Source: Globisporangium splendens
Taxonomy: Eukaryota; Oomycota; Peronosporomycetes; Pythiales; Pythiaceae
DNA length: 64,000 bases
Reading direction: 5' to 3'
NCBI GenBank assembly: GCA_006386115.1
Contig: VFIW01000013.1
Coordinates: forward strand, 620,001 to 684,000
Part shown: positions 21,304 to 31,783 of the stretch, one piece after another
How positions within the stretch are numbered: position 1 is the first letter of the stretch
Layout of the letters: each line of letters opens with the position of its first letter
The notes under the pieces: generated by a model
The model's input: only the letters and a program-made list of their open reading frames with translations
What the model was told of the DNA's origin: nothing
Database searches by the model: none
Position numbers and translations under genes: made by a program

Positions 21304-22208
21304 GCCGTGGATCGTCAGCACAGCATCCAGCAGCTCTTATTAGATACCTCTGCTGGCAAAAGCGCAGGCAGGCTGTCTGACTTGACGTTGTGTGTACGGG
21401 CTGAAGTAACATACGTAAATACCAACCTTATTTATGGTCTTCTGAACTCTTGAACATGGATTTGGGAGTGTAAAGAGAGTGAAGTGGAGGAGTCAATCGC
21501 CAGCCATGAGCGAACGCCACGCTGGACGTCTACGAGGCCGACGAACGTTCCATTGCCCAGTGGACAGCAGTATCCACACATACAACACGCATGCGCTGTT
21601 GTCAAAAGCCCTTAGAAGCGCCGGACCGGCTTGTTCCTGCTTCCATGGCCAGGTTCGTACTCCATCCGTCGGTTCTTTGCCCACTCTGCCGCTCGATGGG
21701 TTCAGATCGAGGAAATGGCTACGCTGGCCACACAAACACACACACACGAGGATTCCTCACTGTGCATTGAGCATCCACACGAGAGGATTCGAAGCGGCCA
21801 CGTAGCAGAACCTTTGTCAACGCGCTTTGGCGGGTAGATCAACTGACCCCCATTGCGTCAAGTGAGACTTTCATTCGGGTTCCTTCAGCTGTAAAAAGCA
21901 ACGAGACGAAGAGCTGCTCAAGAGTCCGAGCAGTCAGGCGTGACTTGACCTCTCACACACACTAGATCCTCTTCGCGTTGTCAATGAGAGTGGCCACGTA
22001 ATGAAAGAGGGCTGCTGGCCACACTTTGGGTACGCGATCGCTGCGTCAAGTGAGACCATGAAAAGTGACCGAGTCCATGAAAAGGAGTCAGAGCAGCCAG
22101 GCGCCACAACTTGACTTGCGCTTGTGAGTCACGTCGCCAACAGCGGCGGATCTCTTCATTCCAAAGGCACGACGGGCGACGCGGCTTTCTCTCCTGACGC
22201 TGCTAAGA
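21304..22208. other. Spacer with a diverged internal duplication upstream of START-FYVE 4
   Basis: The 14-mer GCGTCAAGTGAGAC occurs at 21855-21868 and again at 22043-22056. Each copy is followed at similar distance by related GAGCAG(T/C)CAGGCG and ACTTGAC strings. This looks like an old ~190-bp tandem duplication of promoter-proximal sequence. No gene was recognised. Confidence 0.45.
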
Positions 22209-22224
22209 GTTCATTTTCCAATTG
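22209..22224 (+). promoter_or_regulatory. Inr + FPR core promoter of START-FYVE gene 4
   Basis: GTTCATTTTCCAATTG is a near-consensus oomycete initiator plus flanking element, ~60-75 nt before the ATG at 22283. Confidence 0.6.
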
Positions 22225-22282
22225 ACACGCTCAAGAGCACGCACCACACTCACACGCGAGCTCTTTTGATCCGTTCGTCTCT

Positions 22283-23524
22283 ATGGAAAACAGAAAGTGC
22301 ACACGACACAGAGTCATGCAATCGGCACCACGCAACCCGTTCTACTGTGTCCCCAGTGACGGCACCAAACTTCCCGAAAGAGCCCAGAGCAGTGCAACGA
22401 CCCAGCAGCGCTACTCGGGCTCGACGGCATCCTCGTCAGCGTCATCGCGGAGCAGTTTCGGCAGCAACGACTCTTCTGAAGAGCGACGGAAGACGACTGA
22501 GGAGGATCGGCTCGCGGACATCGCGCGCGAAGCCATGAGGCGCGTGCTGACGGCTGCGACATCGCGCACGTTTGCCCAAGGTATCTGGAAAGAGTGCAAG
22601 TTCACGATGACTGAGACCGTATACGAGCAGCGCACGGCGGCAGCGTTCCGCGTGCTCGCGCGTGCCATGGTGCCATGCACGATCGACGAGATCTCCAACG
22701 TGCTCTCGTCCGAGGACTCGGACCAACTGAACGCGAGTCTCATCGACATTCTCGGCAAGCAATTCGGGTACGCTGTCAACATCCGCAAGATCCCCACGGC
22801 GAGCACGCGGACACTGCAATCGAGTCTGTCGGTCAAGTTCATCTCGTTTGCTGCCCCAGGTCTGCATCGCTCGCTCCTCTCAGGAACTTCCAAGCGGAAT
22901 GTGACGTTCCTCGACTACGTCGAGACCGACCACGAGCTGCGCACAGCATGCCGCGTTGTGCAGCCTATTGCACGCGCCGATGGATTGCACACCAAGGAAG
23001 ACGCCCCCGACGACACGTTCGCTGGGTACGTGCTGCGCGAGAACCCCGCGACGAAGCACACCGTTGTCTTCTTCTACAGCCAGCACTGCTGCGCTCCAGG
23101 ACACTCCACTGGTCTGCGCGCGTGCACGATCAAGGCGCTGCGTAAGATGTCCAACGTGACGACCAAGTGGGTGGACATCGCGATCCGGAGACGCCTCGGC
23201 GCACAGCGCATCCTGCGGCCGTCGTCGATCCCGTCGCCGTCGCTGCACGCGCTCTCGGCCTCGTGCTTCACGTGCGACCTGCCGTTCCACGCGCTGTGGC
23301 GCAAGAAGCACTTTTGCTGCCTCTGCGGCCACTACACTTGCAGCAGCTGCTCGCGCGCCGCCAGCGTCGAGGAGCGCATCGGCATCGTGCTCAAGAAGCA
23401 CGTGTGTCTCGCGTGCGACGACGCCGTGAACCGCAAGGCGTTTGAAGCGAGCAGCAGCAAGAACAAGACGCTGGTGCAACAGGGACGCGGCAACAACCAC
23501 AGCCGCAGAAAACAAATACTGTAA
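22283..23524 (+). CDS. START-like / FYVE zinc-finger protein, tandem copy 4
   Basis: 413 residues in one exon. The Ser-rich N-terminus is followed by LADIAREAMRRVLTAATSRT and a START-like domain (about 80-315) with AMVPCTIDEISNVLSS, FLDYVETDHELRTACRV and LRKMSNVTTKWVDIAIRRRL. The FYVE finger (about 330-385) reads CFTC...RKKHFCCLCGHYTCSSC...CLAC. The spacing is intact, but the HHCR core is HFCC. The C-terminal tail is short and basic. It ends the cluster of four co-oriented paralogues. Confidence 0.88.
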   Translation: MENRKCTRHRVMQSAPRNPFYCVPSDGTKLPERAQSSATTQQRYSGSTASSSASSRSSFGSNDSSEERRKTTEEDRLADIAREAMRRVLTAATSRTFAQGIWKECKFTMTETVYEQRTAAAFRVLARAMVPCTIDEISNVLSSEDSDQLNASLIDILGKQFGYAVNIRKIPTASTRTLQSSLSVKFISFAAPGLHRSLLSGTSKRNVTFLDYVETDHELRTACRVVQPIARADGLHTKEDAPDDTFAGYVLRENPATKHTVVFFYSQHCCAPGHSTGLRACTIKALRKMSNVTTKWVDIAIRRRLGAQRILRPSSIPSPSLHALSASCFTCDLPFHALWRKKHFCCLCGHYTCSSCSRAASVEERIGIVLKKHVCLACDDAVNRKAFEASSSKNKTLVQQGRGNNHSRRKQIL

Positions 23525-23757
23525 TAGAAAATGTGTGCAGCGAAACCCCTCACAGTACAGTACAGCACAAAATGTGCAACAGTGTGTCTCTTGGAAAAAG
23601 TGTCTTTGTAGTTATCTAAATGCAGTACTCTACCATGCACCCCGCATATTGCTTGTTGAAGTTGCATGCATCAAATGAAAATAGGAAATCAAGTTTGTCT
23701 GTGTGTGTTGTACTACCAGGGGATTCGACCGTACTACCAATCAAATATATAGAGCGC

Positions 23758-25029
23758 TTACGGGTTGGAGGGGATGTGCACCCAGATGAGCGTGATGGCG
23801 ACGAGCGCGTAGGCCGTGATGAGCATCGAGCCTTCGAGCCAATTTGATTTGCCGTCGGCGATGATCCCGTAGACGATGATAATCGACATGAGGTAGATCA
23901 GGATCTCGAACTGCGGGAACGCGAGCGTCATGGGCTGGCCCAACATCCACCCAGCGATGACCACGACAGGCACCACGAAGAGCGATACCTGAGTCGCCGA
24001 ACCAACGGCCACCCCCATGGCGAGCTCCATCTTGTCGTTCAGCGCCACTTTGACGGCTGTGACGTGCTCCACGGCGTTGCCCACGATCGGCAGCAGGATG
24101 ATGCCGATGAACGATTTGCTGATCCGGAGCTCCTGCGCGAACCCGTCGATGGACGACACGAGCAGCTCCGAGAAGAACGCGACGAGCAGCGTCGCCACCA
24201 GCAGCACCAGCGCGCTCGCGCGTTTGGAGAGATCCATCTCGACTTCGTCGTCACGGTCGTCCTGGAACAGCTCGATGTGCGTGTGCAACTGGAAAAATAG
24301 CAGCTGTAGGTACATGAACAGCAAAAAGATCGCGGCGATGTGCGAGAGCGCGAGCGTCTTCTCCATCCGCGATTCTTCGTCGTCGTGGTCCGAAAAGTAG
24401 TAAATGTACGACGGAAGCAACATCGCAAAGCTCGCGAGCATAAGCAGCGACGAGTTGGCGCTCGCACCGGTCGCGTTAAACTTGTTCTCCTTTTGCGCAA
24501 AGCCACCAGCGATGAAGCTGCAGCCGAGCACGAGCAGGAGGTTCGAGAGCACGGAACCGATGAGCGACGACTGCACGACGGCGATCTCACCCTGGCGCAG
24601 CGCGAACACGGCGACGACGACCTCGACAGCATTACCAAACGTCGCGTTCACGAGCCCACCGATGGTCTCGCCCGTGTGGAACGCGAGCGACTCGGTGGAC
24701 TCGCCCAGCATGTTCGCCAGCGGGATCATCACGAGGAAGTTGAACGTGAACACCCAGAGGTCGCTCCATCCGGCCGCGTACGACCACACAGCGAGCGGCG
24801 CCGCCAGCAGCAGCAGGTTGAGCCACTGGCCCACGAAGAAGGTGCGGATCGCGCGCGCGTCCTCGCACCACGACGGTGCCGCCGCGCCAACAGACGACGC
24901 GCTGTACGAGCGCGACGTGTGGTGCATGCCGTGTCCCGACTCGCCCGACGGCAGCAGCGGCGTCTTCTCTTCGGACTGCTGCGTGCGCGCGCGCCGAATG
25001 GACGCGTTCGCTTGGCTCACGTGCATCAT
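23758..25029 (-). CDS. Vacuolar-type Ca2+/H+ exchanger (CAX/VCX1 family)
   Basis: 423 residues from the first of two adjacent ATGs; upstream frame extension has no ATG and runs into a TG microsatellite. About eleven hydrophobic helices are visible. The two alpha repeats carry the c-1 and c-2 motifs GNAVEVVVAVF (about 132-142) and GNAVEHVTAVK (317-327), the cation filter of CAX exchangers. An acidic loop DDRDDEVEMD (257-266) separates the halves, as in VCX1 and plant CAX proteins. The N-terminal ~60 residues are soluble and Ser-rich, a region that is autoinhibitory in plant CAX1. Predicted role: proton-driven Ca2+ (possibly Mn2+) loading of vacuoles. Confidence 0.94.
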   Translation of the reverse strand: MMHVSQANASIRRARTQQSEEKTPLLPSGESGHGMHHTSRSYSASSVGAAAPSWCEDARAIRTFFVGQWLNLLLLAAPLAVWSYAAGWSDLWVFTFNFLVMIPLANMLGESTESLAFHTGETIGGLVNATFGNAVEVVVAVFALRQGEIAVVQSSLIGSVLSNLLLVLGCSFIAGGFAQKENKFNATGASANSSLLMLASFAMLLPSYIYYFSDHDDEESRMEKTLALSHIAAIFLLFMYLQLLFFQLHTHIELFQDDRDDEVEMDLSKRASALVLLVATLLVAFFSELLVSSIDGFAQELRISKSFIGIILLPIVGNAVEHVTAVKVALNDKMELAMGVAVGSATQVSLFVVPVVVIAGWMLGQPMTLAFPQFEILIYLMSIIIVYGIIADGKSNWLEGSMLITAYALVAITLIWVHIPSNP

Positions 25030-25042
25030 GCAACCTGTCGCT

Positions 25043-25064
25043 TGTGTGTGTGTGTGTGTGTGTG
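25043..25064. repeat. (TG)11 microsatellite
   Basis: Twenty-two bases of perfect TG dinucleotide just upstream of the CAX start codon, within its presumed 5' leader. Confidence 0.9.
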
Positions 25065-26099
25065 GTGCTTGGCTTGTTGGACTTTGAAGAGAAGGAAAGA
25101 AAGAAACGTAAGGGCAGTTTTTGTTTTGGAACTCTTGAGGGTGGATCTTTGTGGATGACGCTTTCAAAAACCACTGTGGTTTTTTGATAACCGCGTGACA
25201 CAAAACTGGTTTGGAGATTCACCGATAGCAGGGAGTTGCCGACGAACGCTGCTGCTGTGGAGAAGCGCGCCGAATGCTCTGCGAAAATCCACCGCTGAGG
25301 CTTCTACTGGATTTTTCTCCTTCGCCTCAGAGTGCGGGGAAGCAATATGCTCTCGACTACTGCGATCACCGTGGCAGCACCTTGGTGGGTGCGATACAGT
25401 GCGCAATGCATTTACTAGAGTGGTTTTTGAATTTCGATTATGCCTAATCGAAAACGAGTAACGCAAAACCTGTCTCATGATTGGAAAACCTGAAGAGCGT
25501 CAGGCTGCGAGTCCTTGAGTATTTGCAGGATTCGAAAATGCGGAAAGCAAGCAGTTTGTCACATGGAAAACTGAAGACCTGGAACGCAGAGGTTCGACGA
25601 CAAGTTATAGCGTCATGGAGGTGTGCTTCCTGTCTGTTGAATAGAACAGCAACTTCATCAGTTTTAGACAGAAATTAGTTTTAAACAGATGTTATATGAG
25701 CAGAATCGCCACAGTTGCAAAGTTGAAGAGATGCAATCTCGAAGGAGATCATATTGTACAGGAATTGTTGATGCTGGACAAAACGCAAGACTACTTATAG
25801 CCAATGATCTTCGAATACTGGCTTCAGATTGGCTTTCCGCTGGCTATTTTAGAAGCACATTTCACCTCAAAACCTCGTTGGCTGTTGTCGGTGCGAGTCA
25901 GCGTGATGAGCCAAATGAGTTTGCCGTCAAAAGGTCCGAGTTGCCTCCACAAGAGACGCGAAAGACGCGAAGAGCTACGGAAAGCGGCAGGCAGCCATTC
26001 TCACTCAACCCGTCGTCCGCGCTTCCACATTCGCGCAGCCTACGGAGTGGCTGAAGAAGCGCATCCTCGTTCTGCGGCTGTTGCTGTTAAAGCCACGAG
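25065..26099. other. Divergent intergenic region (CAX / TPP)
   Basis: About 1 kb between divergent genes. No recognisable domain, repeat or RNA. In-frame stops (including TGA at 26052-26054) show that the phosphatase cannot start earlier without an extra exon. Confidence 0.5.
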
Positions 26100-27204
26100 A
26101 TGCAGTTGCACCCGACGAACGCGTTCCGCGATATTGACACCATCCGCCAACTGGTCGCCGGTGCGTACCATTGCCGCCTGCACTTGTAAGCATGACGATA
26201 CTGAAGGGGAGATAAACTCATGTGCATACAGGCAAGCAGCCCGTTGTGTTTTTGGACTACGATGGCACGCTGTCGCCAATTGTGGACATCCCGGACCGCG
26301 CGTTCATGACAGACGCCATGCGAGACGCGCTCCATGCGCTCTCGTCCAAGTTCATCACCGCGATCGTTACCGGTCGCTCGACGGAGAAGGTGTACAACTT
26401 TGTACAGCTCGATAACCTGGTGTACGCTGGCAGCCACGGTTTCGACATCAAGGGCACCAAGTCGCTGCCGATTAGCTGCCAAGTCGGCGACCATTTCCGA
26501 CCAGCGCTTGAAGATTGCATTCGGGACCTGTCCGTCAATCTCGCAGAGATTCCTGGCGCAGAGATCGAAGACAATCGCTTGGCAGTGTCGGTGCATTATC
26601 GCCACGTAAGTTTGTAGTCTGCATTGGTGTTGAAATGTCCGCTGAAAATGTACCCATTTGTGGCGTCACCATGCTCTCACATGCAAAGGTTGCACCAGCA
26701 CTTCAGAGCGTTGTAGAACGAATTGTCGATGACTACGTGGCACACCATCCTAGTCTCGTCAAGAAGCACGGCAAGAAAGTGTTTGAACTTCGACCGCAGG
26801 TATGCGCATGCCTTTTATCTACCAGCAATTTACTCCGTCCTTATCGTCCCATGCACGTGCTTACGTCTTGTTGTGCGTTTGCATGATAGGTGGACTGGAA
26901 CAAAGGCCGCGCCGTCTTGTTCATTTTGTCGCAGCTTGGGCTCGATGCTGAGAACGTGGTGCCGTTCTACTTGGGTGACGACGTGAGCGACGAAGACGCA
27001 TTCAATGCGCTCAATGCCCGTGGCAACGGCAAGGGTGTGTCCATCATCGTCCGCGACCCAGAGGCATCGAAAGTGGATCTCCCCGGCGACACGAACGAGT
27101 TGCCGGCGACGACCGCAGCGTACTCGTTGCGCGACACACTCGAGGTGGAGCAGTTTCTGAATGTGCTAGCGACCCTGGGGGAAGTAGCGACCCCTGTATC
27201 TTGA
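26100..27204 (+). CDS. Trehalose-6-phosphate phosphatase (OtsB/plant TPP type)
   Basis: Four exons, 26100-26160, 26232-26605, 26689-26799 and 26890-27204, with donors GTGCGT, GTAAGT and GTATGC and CAG/AAG/TAG acceptors. Phases agree and give 286 residues. It is a HAD-superfamily phosphatase with all motifs intact: FLDYDGTLSPI (nucleophile and acid Asp), IVTGRSTEKV, a cap with YAGSHGFDI, VFELRPQ-VDWNKGRAV reconstituted across the last intron, and LGDDVSDEDAF (metal-binding Asp pair). It removes phosphate from trehalose-6-phosphate to give trehalose, probably in the cytosol. Its clean motifs contrast with the altered phosphatase half of the TPS fusion at 7518, so this gene is likely the working TPP. 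Confidence 0.94.
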
Positions 27205-27538
27205 CATGCAACGGAGACGCTTTGGTCTCCTCTTGCTTCGTTTAGTGCTCGCGCTTCGCCTCTTTCACTGCTGCAATGCACGCTGCCATTTTGCCTTTTC
27301 AGGGTGCGATTGCATGAGTGTTGACTTTGCCAATTTGCCTTCAGCATGCAACTTGATGTCTCTTGTACCGAACATTACTCCAATAGAGCTCTCTGTGTGC
27401 AATGTATAATTTTGGTGGTGTGTGCAATATTTCCTGAAATATCGGTATTTTACGTCATAAGTTACGAAATATTGGTTCCGCAGGGAATGAATGAGCGGCA
27501 TGGGGAGCACCCCCTTATTGCTCGAAAGAGGGAAACAA
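27205..27538. other. Short intergenic region
   Basis: 334 bp between TPP and NDUFS4, both on the plus strand. No gene or clear core promoter was recognised. An in-frame ATG at 27491 could extend NDUFS4 by 16 residues. Confidence 0.5.
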
Positions 27539-28435
27539 ATGGCTCTCCGCGTGCTTCGATCGACCCGCGCCGCCGCCGTGCAGGCGAACGTGACCAAGTG
27601 CACCGTGCGCTGCTTCGCCGCAGATGCCGCCAAGGACGACGCTGCTGCTGCCGCCGCCGCGCTCGCCGCGGAAGACGCACTGGCCGAGAAGCTGACCAAG
27701 CAGCAATTGGAGGACGCGGCTCGCACCAGTAAGTGCTTGAGGAAGGAAGATAAGAGGATAAGAGGATCTACTCTGCGCTTATAGAATTGTCCTTACGCGT
27801 TTGTGCGAATGCTTGTACTGTGTAGTTCTTCCATACCACGCGGCGGAAGCTGCGAGCCCAACTGTCGGCTCGACGTCGATCCCATACCCGAAGGAAGTGT
27901 CGCTTGTGTCGGGCACGGGTGACTTCACCGCCGGTCGCAAGGTGCACATCTTCATGCCGACGCGCCACCAGATGCAGAGCGGAACGTATAACACCCGCCA
28001 CTGGGAGATCCGCTTCGACGCGCCCCGTACGTGGCAGAACCCGTTGATGGGCTGGACCAGTACGAAGGACCCTCTCCACGGCATGGTGCTCAAGTTCGAC
28101 AAGAAGGAAGACGCCGTGCACTTTGCCGAGAAGCAAGGTAAGGAAACCACATTCAACCGATTATTTATTCACAAGACGCTGACGAATGCTATGTGATGCC
28201 AGGATGGGAGATCGATGTTCAGAAGCCTGCGGAGACGGGCAAGTTCGACGGGCAACTCGCGTACTCGCACAACTTTTTGCCGCTGGACGTGGAAAACCTC
28301 ATCAAGCGCGAGGGCAAGAAGTCCCACGTGCACTTCAAGCACCCGACGGGTCGACGCAGCAACTGGGTCAAGACGCTCAAGTACCACGGCAACGGCGTCG
28401 TCGCGCAGCACGGTGGCGAGGCCAAGGAAAACTAA
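27539..28435 (+). CDS. NDUFS4: NADH:ubiquinone oxidoreductase Fe-S protein 4 (complex I, NDUFS4)
   Basis: Three exons, 27539-27728, 27826-28137 and 28203-28435 (phase 1 junctions, donors GTAAGT and GTAAGG), give 244 residues. I chose the ATG at 27539 because it opens a typical mitochondrial presequence, [20 protein letters not shown]. An Ala/Glu-rich linker precedes the conserved core: [40 protein letters not shown] and, across the last intron, AEKQGWEID. It is an accessory subunit of the complex I N-module needed for assembly and stability. The last ~50 residues extend past the core with a [11 protein letters not shown] motif. The alternative start is 27491. Confidence 0.94.
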
Positions 28436-28865
28436 ACCACACACATCACAAAGCTGTCGCTGGAAGGAGAGAGATAACTGAAAACGGAAGAGGGATGTGA
28501 GAACAGGAAAGCGTGTGATGAACGAGGTAATGGGAGCCGATGGTCCAGAACTCACTTATCCCACTTCGTCTTTCACGCTGCATAAAGAAAATAAAGGATG
28601 GAAAAAAGTTGCAGTTATACTTTTGTTTCTTCGATCGAGGTGGCGTGGCAGTGCTTTATGTGGTTTTCAAAGGAGGCATTGATCAAAAGCGAGGCCACAA
28701 CAACAACACACGCATGCTTCCACTTATTCAGCCGTCATTGTATTTCTCAGAAATACCTCGCCAAGTCAAAGGCACCTCGCAAATAGATCCAAATCGAAGG
28801 AAGAAGATGAAAATGATATGTAAAAAAAGAGGGGAGATCGGTCGCTTCAAGACACATGAGAAGCC
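28436..28865. other. Convergent intergenic region
   Basis: 430 bp between the convergent NDUFS4 and COPI-associated-like genes, AT-rich. Presumed 3' untranslated regions; nothing else was recognised. Confidence 0.5.
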
Positions 28866-29857
28866 TTAGACCACCACATGGGCAGTCTTGGTGGTCGTCG
28901 TCGTCGTCGCGTGGATCGTGGTCGTGGTGGCGGCGGCGGTGGCCACTGGCGCCGTGTTGTAGCGCAGTTCTGGCATGTCCTCCAAGTCCTCGTCCTGTGG
29001 CTGCGTGCCCTCGGTCTTGGTCATGGCCGACTGGTACGCAGGGTGCTACAACAAAATCACACAACAGGAAATGAGTCACGACGTCACTTTCAGATTGGAA
29101 CAAGCGCGAGTAGATAGACAGGAGACGTACGCGGTAGATGAGGAAAAAGTTGAAAAGCGCGAGCGCGAAGAAGAGAACGCCGATGAGCACGCCTATCGTG
29201 CCCTGCGAGAACGCCAAGAACGAGATCCTGTATAGGGAAAGATATAAGAATTATAACGACGCATCAGTCGTCATCCTAAGAGCTCGATTTTAAAATACCA
29301 TCACGTTCACGTACGAAAGGATGAACGCGGCTTTGCCAAACGCCGTGAACATGAAGCCAAAGTTCGTCTTCACTTTCTCCGCGACCGACGGGAACTGCTC
29401 GTGGTTTTCAATGAAAACCAGTGCACCCGCCAAGAACCTAATATCATCACATGCACACACCAAACAAACACACCAAATCGTCAGTAATCCATACCTGTGC
29501 ACTGCGCGCAGCTCAAACGGCACAAGGCATACATGATGTAGATGACGACCAAGAAGTGCGCGTAGCTCGGCACGGAGAAGAGTCGAATCACGCACGTGAT
29601 CGCAAGCAGCGCCGCGCACAGGAGGTTGGCGAGGCGCATGTAGCCGTTGATGCGCTTGATGTCGGTGCCCGAGATCTGCTGCGCGAGCGCATCGGCCTTC
29701 TCCTTGAACACCTGCGGCACCTGGAGGTTCGAGCCCTGGCGAGCGGCGGGCGCTGGGGCCGTAGCTGAATAGCATACACACACATTAGCATATAGAGAAG
29801 ACGCACATATGGAGATAAACAGCACGTACCAGTGGTCGACGCGGTGGGCTCCATCAT
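28866..29857 (-). CDS. Four-helix membrane protein, COPI-associated/TVP15-like
   Basis: Five exons: 29857-29830, 29764-29533, 29437-29315, 29227-29131 and 29045-28866. Two alternative donors were rejected because only GTATGC at 29532 and GTACGT at 29314 keep phase and rebuild continuous helices. The product has 219 residues. A short N-terminus and an amphipathic stretch lead to four hydrophobic helices: around LANLLCAALLAITCVIRLF, HFLVVIYIMFLAGALVFIE, NFGFMFTAFGKAAFILSIS and VLIGVLFFALALFNFFLIY. A Thr-rich cytosolic tail follows, ending AHVVV. The layout resembles the COPI_assoc/TVP15 family of Golgi membrane proteins. The family call is tentative; the exon model is better supported than the name. 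Confidence 0.7.
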
Positions 29858-30459
29858 GCTTGCTGCCTGTTGCTTGCGGTGTGTGTATTTGGCGTTTGCC
29901 GAAGGAGGAAACGAGCGCGTTTGTATGGCGTTTTGTATGGGAAAAGCGCGGCGGCACCCTGAACTTTTTTTATTTTTATGCTTTCTTTACCCAAAACGCA
30001 CATTACCCAGTCATAACAGGGAAGAGGCGGCAGCCACGTGGGTGGGTTCAGCGGGCGGGTCTGCACTAACCCGCAAGGCTGCACACACATGGAAGATAAC
30101 CCAGAAACGGGTTCACGGGTTCTAGGAGGCGAAAAAATCAGGGACAAAACCCATTTCTCCAAATTTGCTATTTTTGTCCGGTTCCTCTTTACAGTAGAGC
30201 GAATTTGAAACATACAAACCTTAATATGCGGAATATATGGGGGCTTCCATACACTTCTTTTCGCTTTGGTCAAACGTAACAGTGAAATGCTTCACTTGCA
30301 GTGAAAGGTGGCTCGAAGTGGATACTCTGGCTCACGCTCGATCATTTAGGAGTATCTTTTCTATCCAATCAGATTCTCCAACACATTTAAAGAGTCATTC
30401 GATTCGCTAAAAACCTGTCCACTGTAAACCCCGCAACATCAGCTCAACGGACGAGGCGA
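29858..30459. other. Divergent intergenic region
   Basis: About 600 bp between the divergent COPI-associated-like and mitochondrial carrier genes. It has several GGGTT-rich words around 30040-30125 but no gene, repeat family or clear Inr element that I can support. Confidence 0.45.
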
Positions 30460-31783
30460 ATGGCTAAGCAGGCAGGCGCCATGACCGATGACACGCTCAA
30501 GAGGTCTCTCGCGGCGTCCGTCGGCGCCGTACTCACGTCGCTCGTGGTGAGTGACTCTGCTTGCCGCATGCTGCCATTGTGCAGTGTCTCTCTCTGCGTG
30601 TGTCTGGCACTCACTCTTGTGTGTTGAAATTCTTATGCAGGTGACCCGTAAGCGAATAAACAAAGGTTCCGCGCTGTTGTGCACCTGGAAGCTAACCAAT
30701 CGTGTATGGGCTTATGCTGCTATTGTGCAGCACTAGAGGTGGTGAAGACGCGGCTGCAAGTCCAGGTCCCGAATGTGGCCAAGGTTTCGCACGCGGCGCG
30801 AACGGTATGGACTTCGCTATCCTCGACACTTCTTTTGGGTGTTCTCTCCTCAACCAAATATCTGTGCATGCAATGAACTTTCGTAGTGCCCGTACTACAA
30901 CTTTTCGAACGGGCTCATGGACACTATGCTGCCAAAGGAGTCGCTCCTGAAAAAATGCAAGTGCTCTCCAGAGCAGCTCATCACGTCGTCGCCGAGACCC
31001 AACAGCGTGCTCTACACGATGGCGCGCATCGTGCGCTTGGAAGGACCACTTGCTCTGTACGCAGGTCTGCCGCCGACGCTTCTCTTAGCGGTGCCGTCGA
31101 CGGCCATGTACTTCACCTCGTACGAAATGCTCATGACGAAGGGCAAAGACGCGTTCCCGAATGTGAACCCGGGCTTGATGGCCATGTTCTCGGGGAGTCT
31201 CGCGCGCGCAGGCGCTGCGACGGTCTTTTCGCCTTTAGAGCTGATTCGCGTGCAGATGCAGTCCGGGGAAACCACGCTCTCGTTTGCGACGCATTTCCGA
31301 GAAGCAGCGAAGGGCGGCACGCGGCAATTGTACCGAGGTCTGGGGGCGACGTTGGCACGGGACATCCCGTTCTCGGCGCTGTACTGGTTCGGCATCGAGA
31401 CCTCCAAAGCGTATTTAAACAACAACGGTGGCGGAATCGACAAGATTGAGAACCCGCAGTGGCGACAGGTCACCATCGCGTTCGTCGCGGGCGTGCTCGC
31501 CGGCACATTCGCAACCGTGGCGACGCATCCGTTCGACGTGGTCAAGACGCGCAAGCAGCTCTCCATCTACTCGCCTGCCGCCGATAGCGCAGGAGCGTCA
31601 CTGTCGTCGCGCGCGATGCTGGCGCAGGTGTGGCGGCAGGAGGGGCTCGCGGGCCTTTCGGCGGGGCTCATGCCGCGCGCCGTCAAGGTCGCGCCGGCGT
31701 GCGCCATCATGATCTCCACCTACGAAGCAGCCAAGATCGCGTTCGAAAAAAGCAGCCAATCGACATCGAGAGAGTGGTTGTAA
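30460..31783 (+). CDS. Mitochondrial carrier, SLC25A39/40 (MTM1) type
   Basis: Five segments: 30460-30546, microexon 30641-30647, 30731-30804, then 30887-31783; introns of 94, 83 and 82 nt; 354 residues. The 7-nt microexon GTGACCC sits between a clean TGCAG acceptor and a GTAAGC donor. It restores the first carrier signature PLEVVK. The other two signatures are PLELIRVQ and PFDVVKTRK, followed by glycine-rich linkers. The loop CPYYNFSNGLMD followed by CKCSPEQL and GLPPTLLLAVPSTAMYFTSY is characteristic of SLC25A39/40, which imports glutathione into mitochondria in animals; yeast Mtm1 is linked to Mn/SOD2 and heme. Six helices in three repeats, inner membrane. Confidence 0.9.
30641..30647 (+). 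other. 7-nt microexon of the mitochondrial carrier gene
   Basis: The exon is GTGACCC, with ...TTATGCAG before it and GTAAGCG after it. Joining it gives TSLV-VT-P-LEVVKTRLQ in phase, completing the invariant proline of the first PX(D/E)XX(K/R) carrier motif. Skipping it shifts the frame into an immediate TAG. Confidence 0.8.

Noticed and set aside
25043..25064. TG run as a possible Z-DNA regulatory element
   Set aside because: An ordinary (TG)11 microsatellite; no further support in the sequence.
25689..26054. N-terminal extension of the trehalose-phosphatase
   Set aside because: An in-frame TGA at 26052-26054 and a TAA shortly after precede the ATG at 26100.
29290..29314. Donor ATG|GTATTT for exon 3 of the four-helix protein
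   Set aside because: Wrong phase for exon 4; GTACGT at 29314 gives the continuous helix ILSISFLAFSQ.
29481..29533. Donor at CACAG|GTATGG for exon 2 of the four-helix protein
   Set aside because: It breaks the reading phase into the next exon; the donor at 29532 keeps phase and rebuilds a continuous membrane helix.
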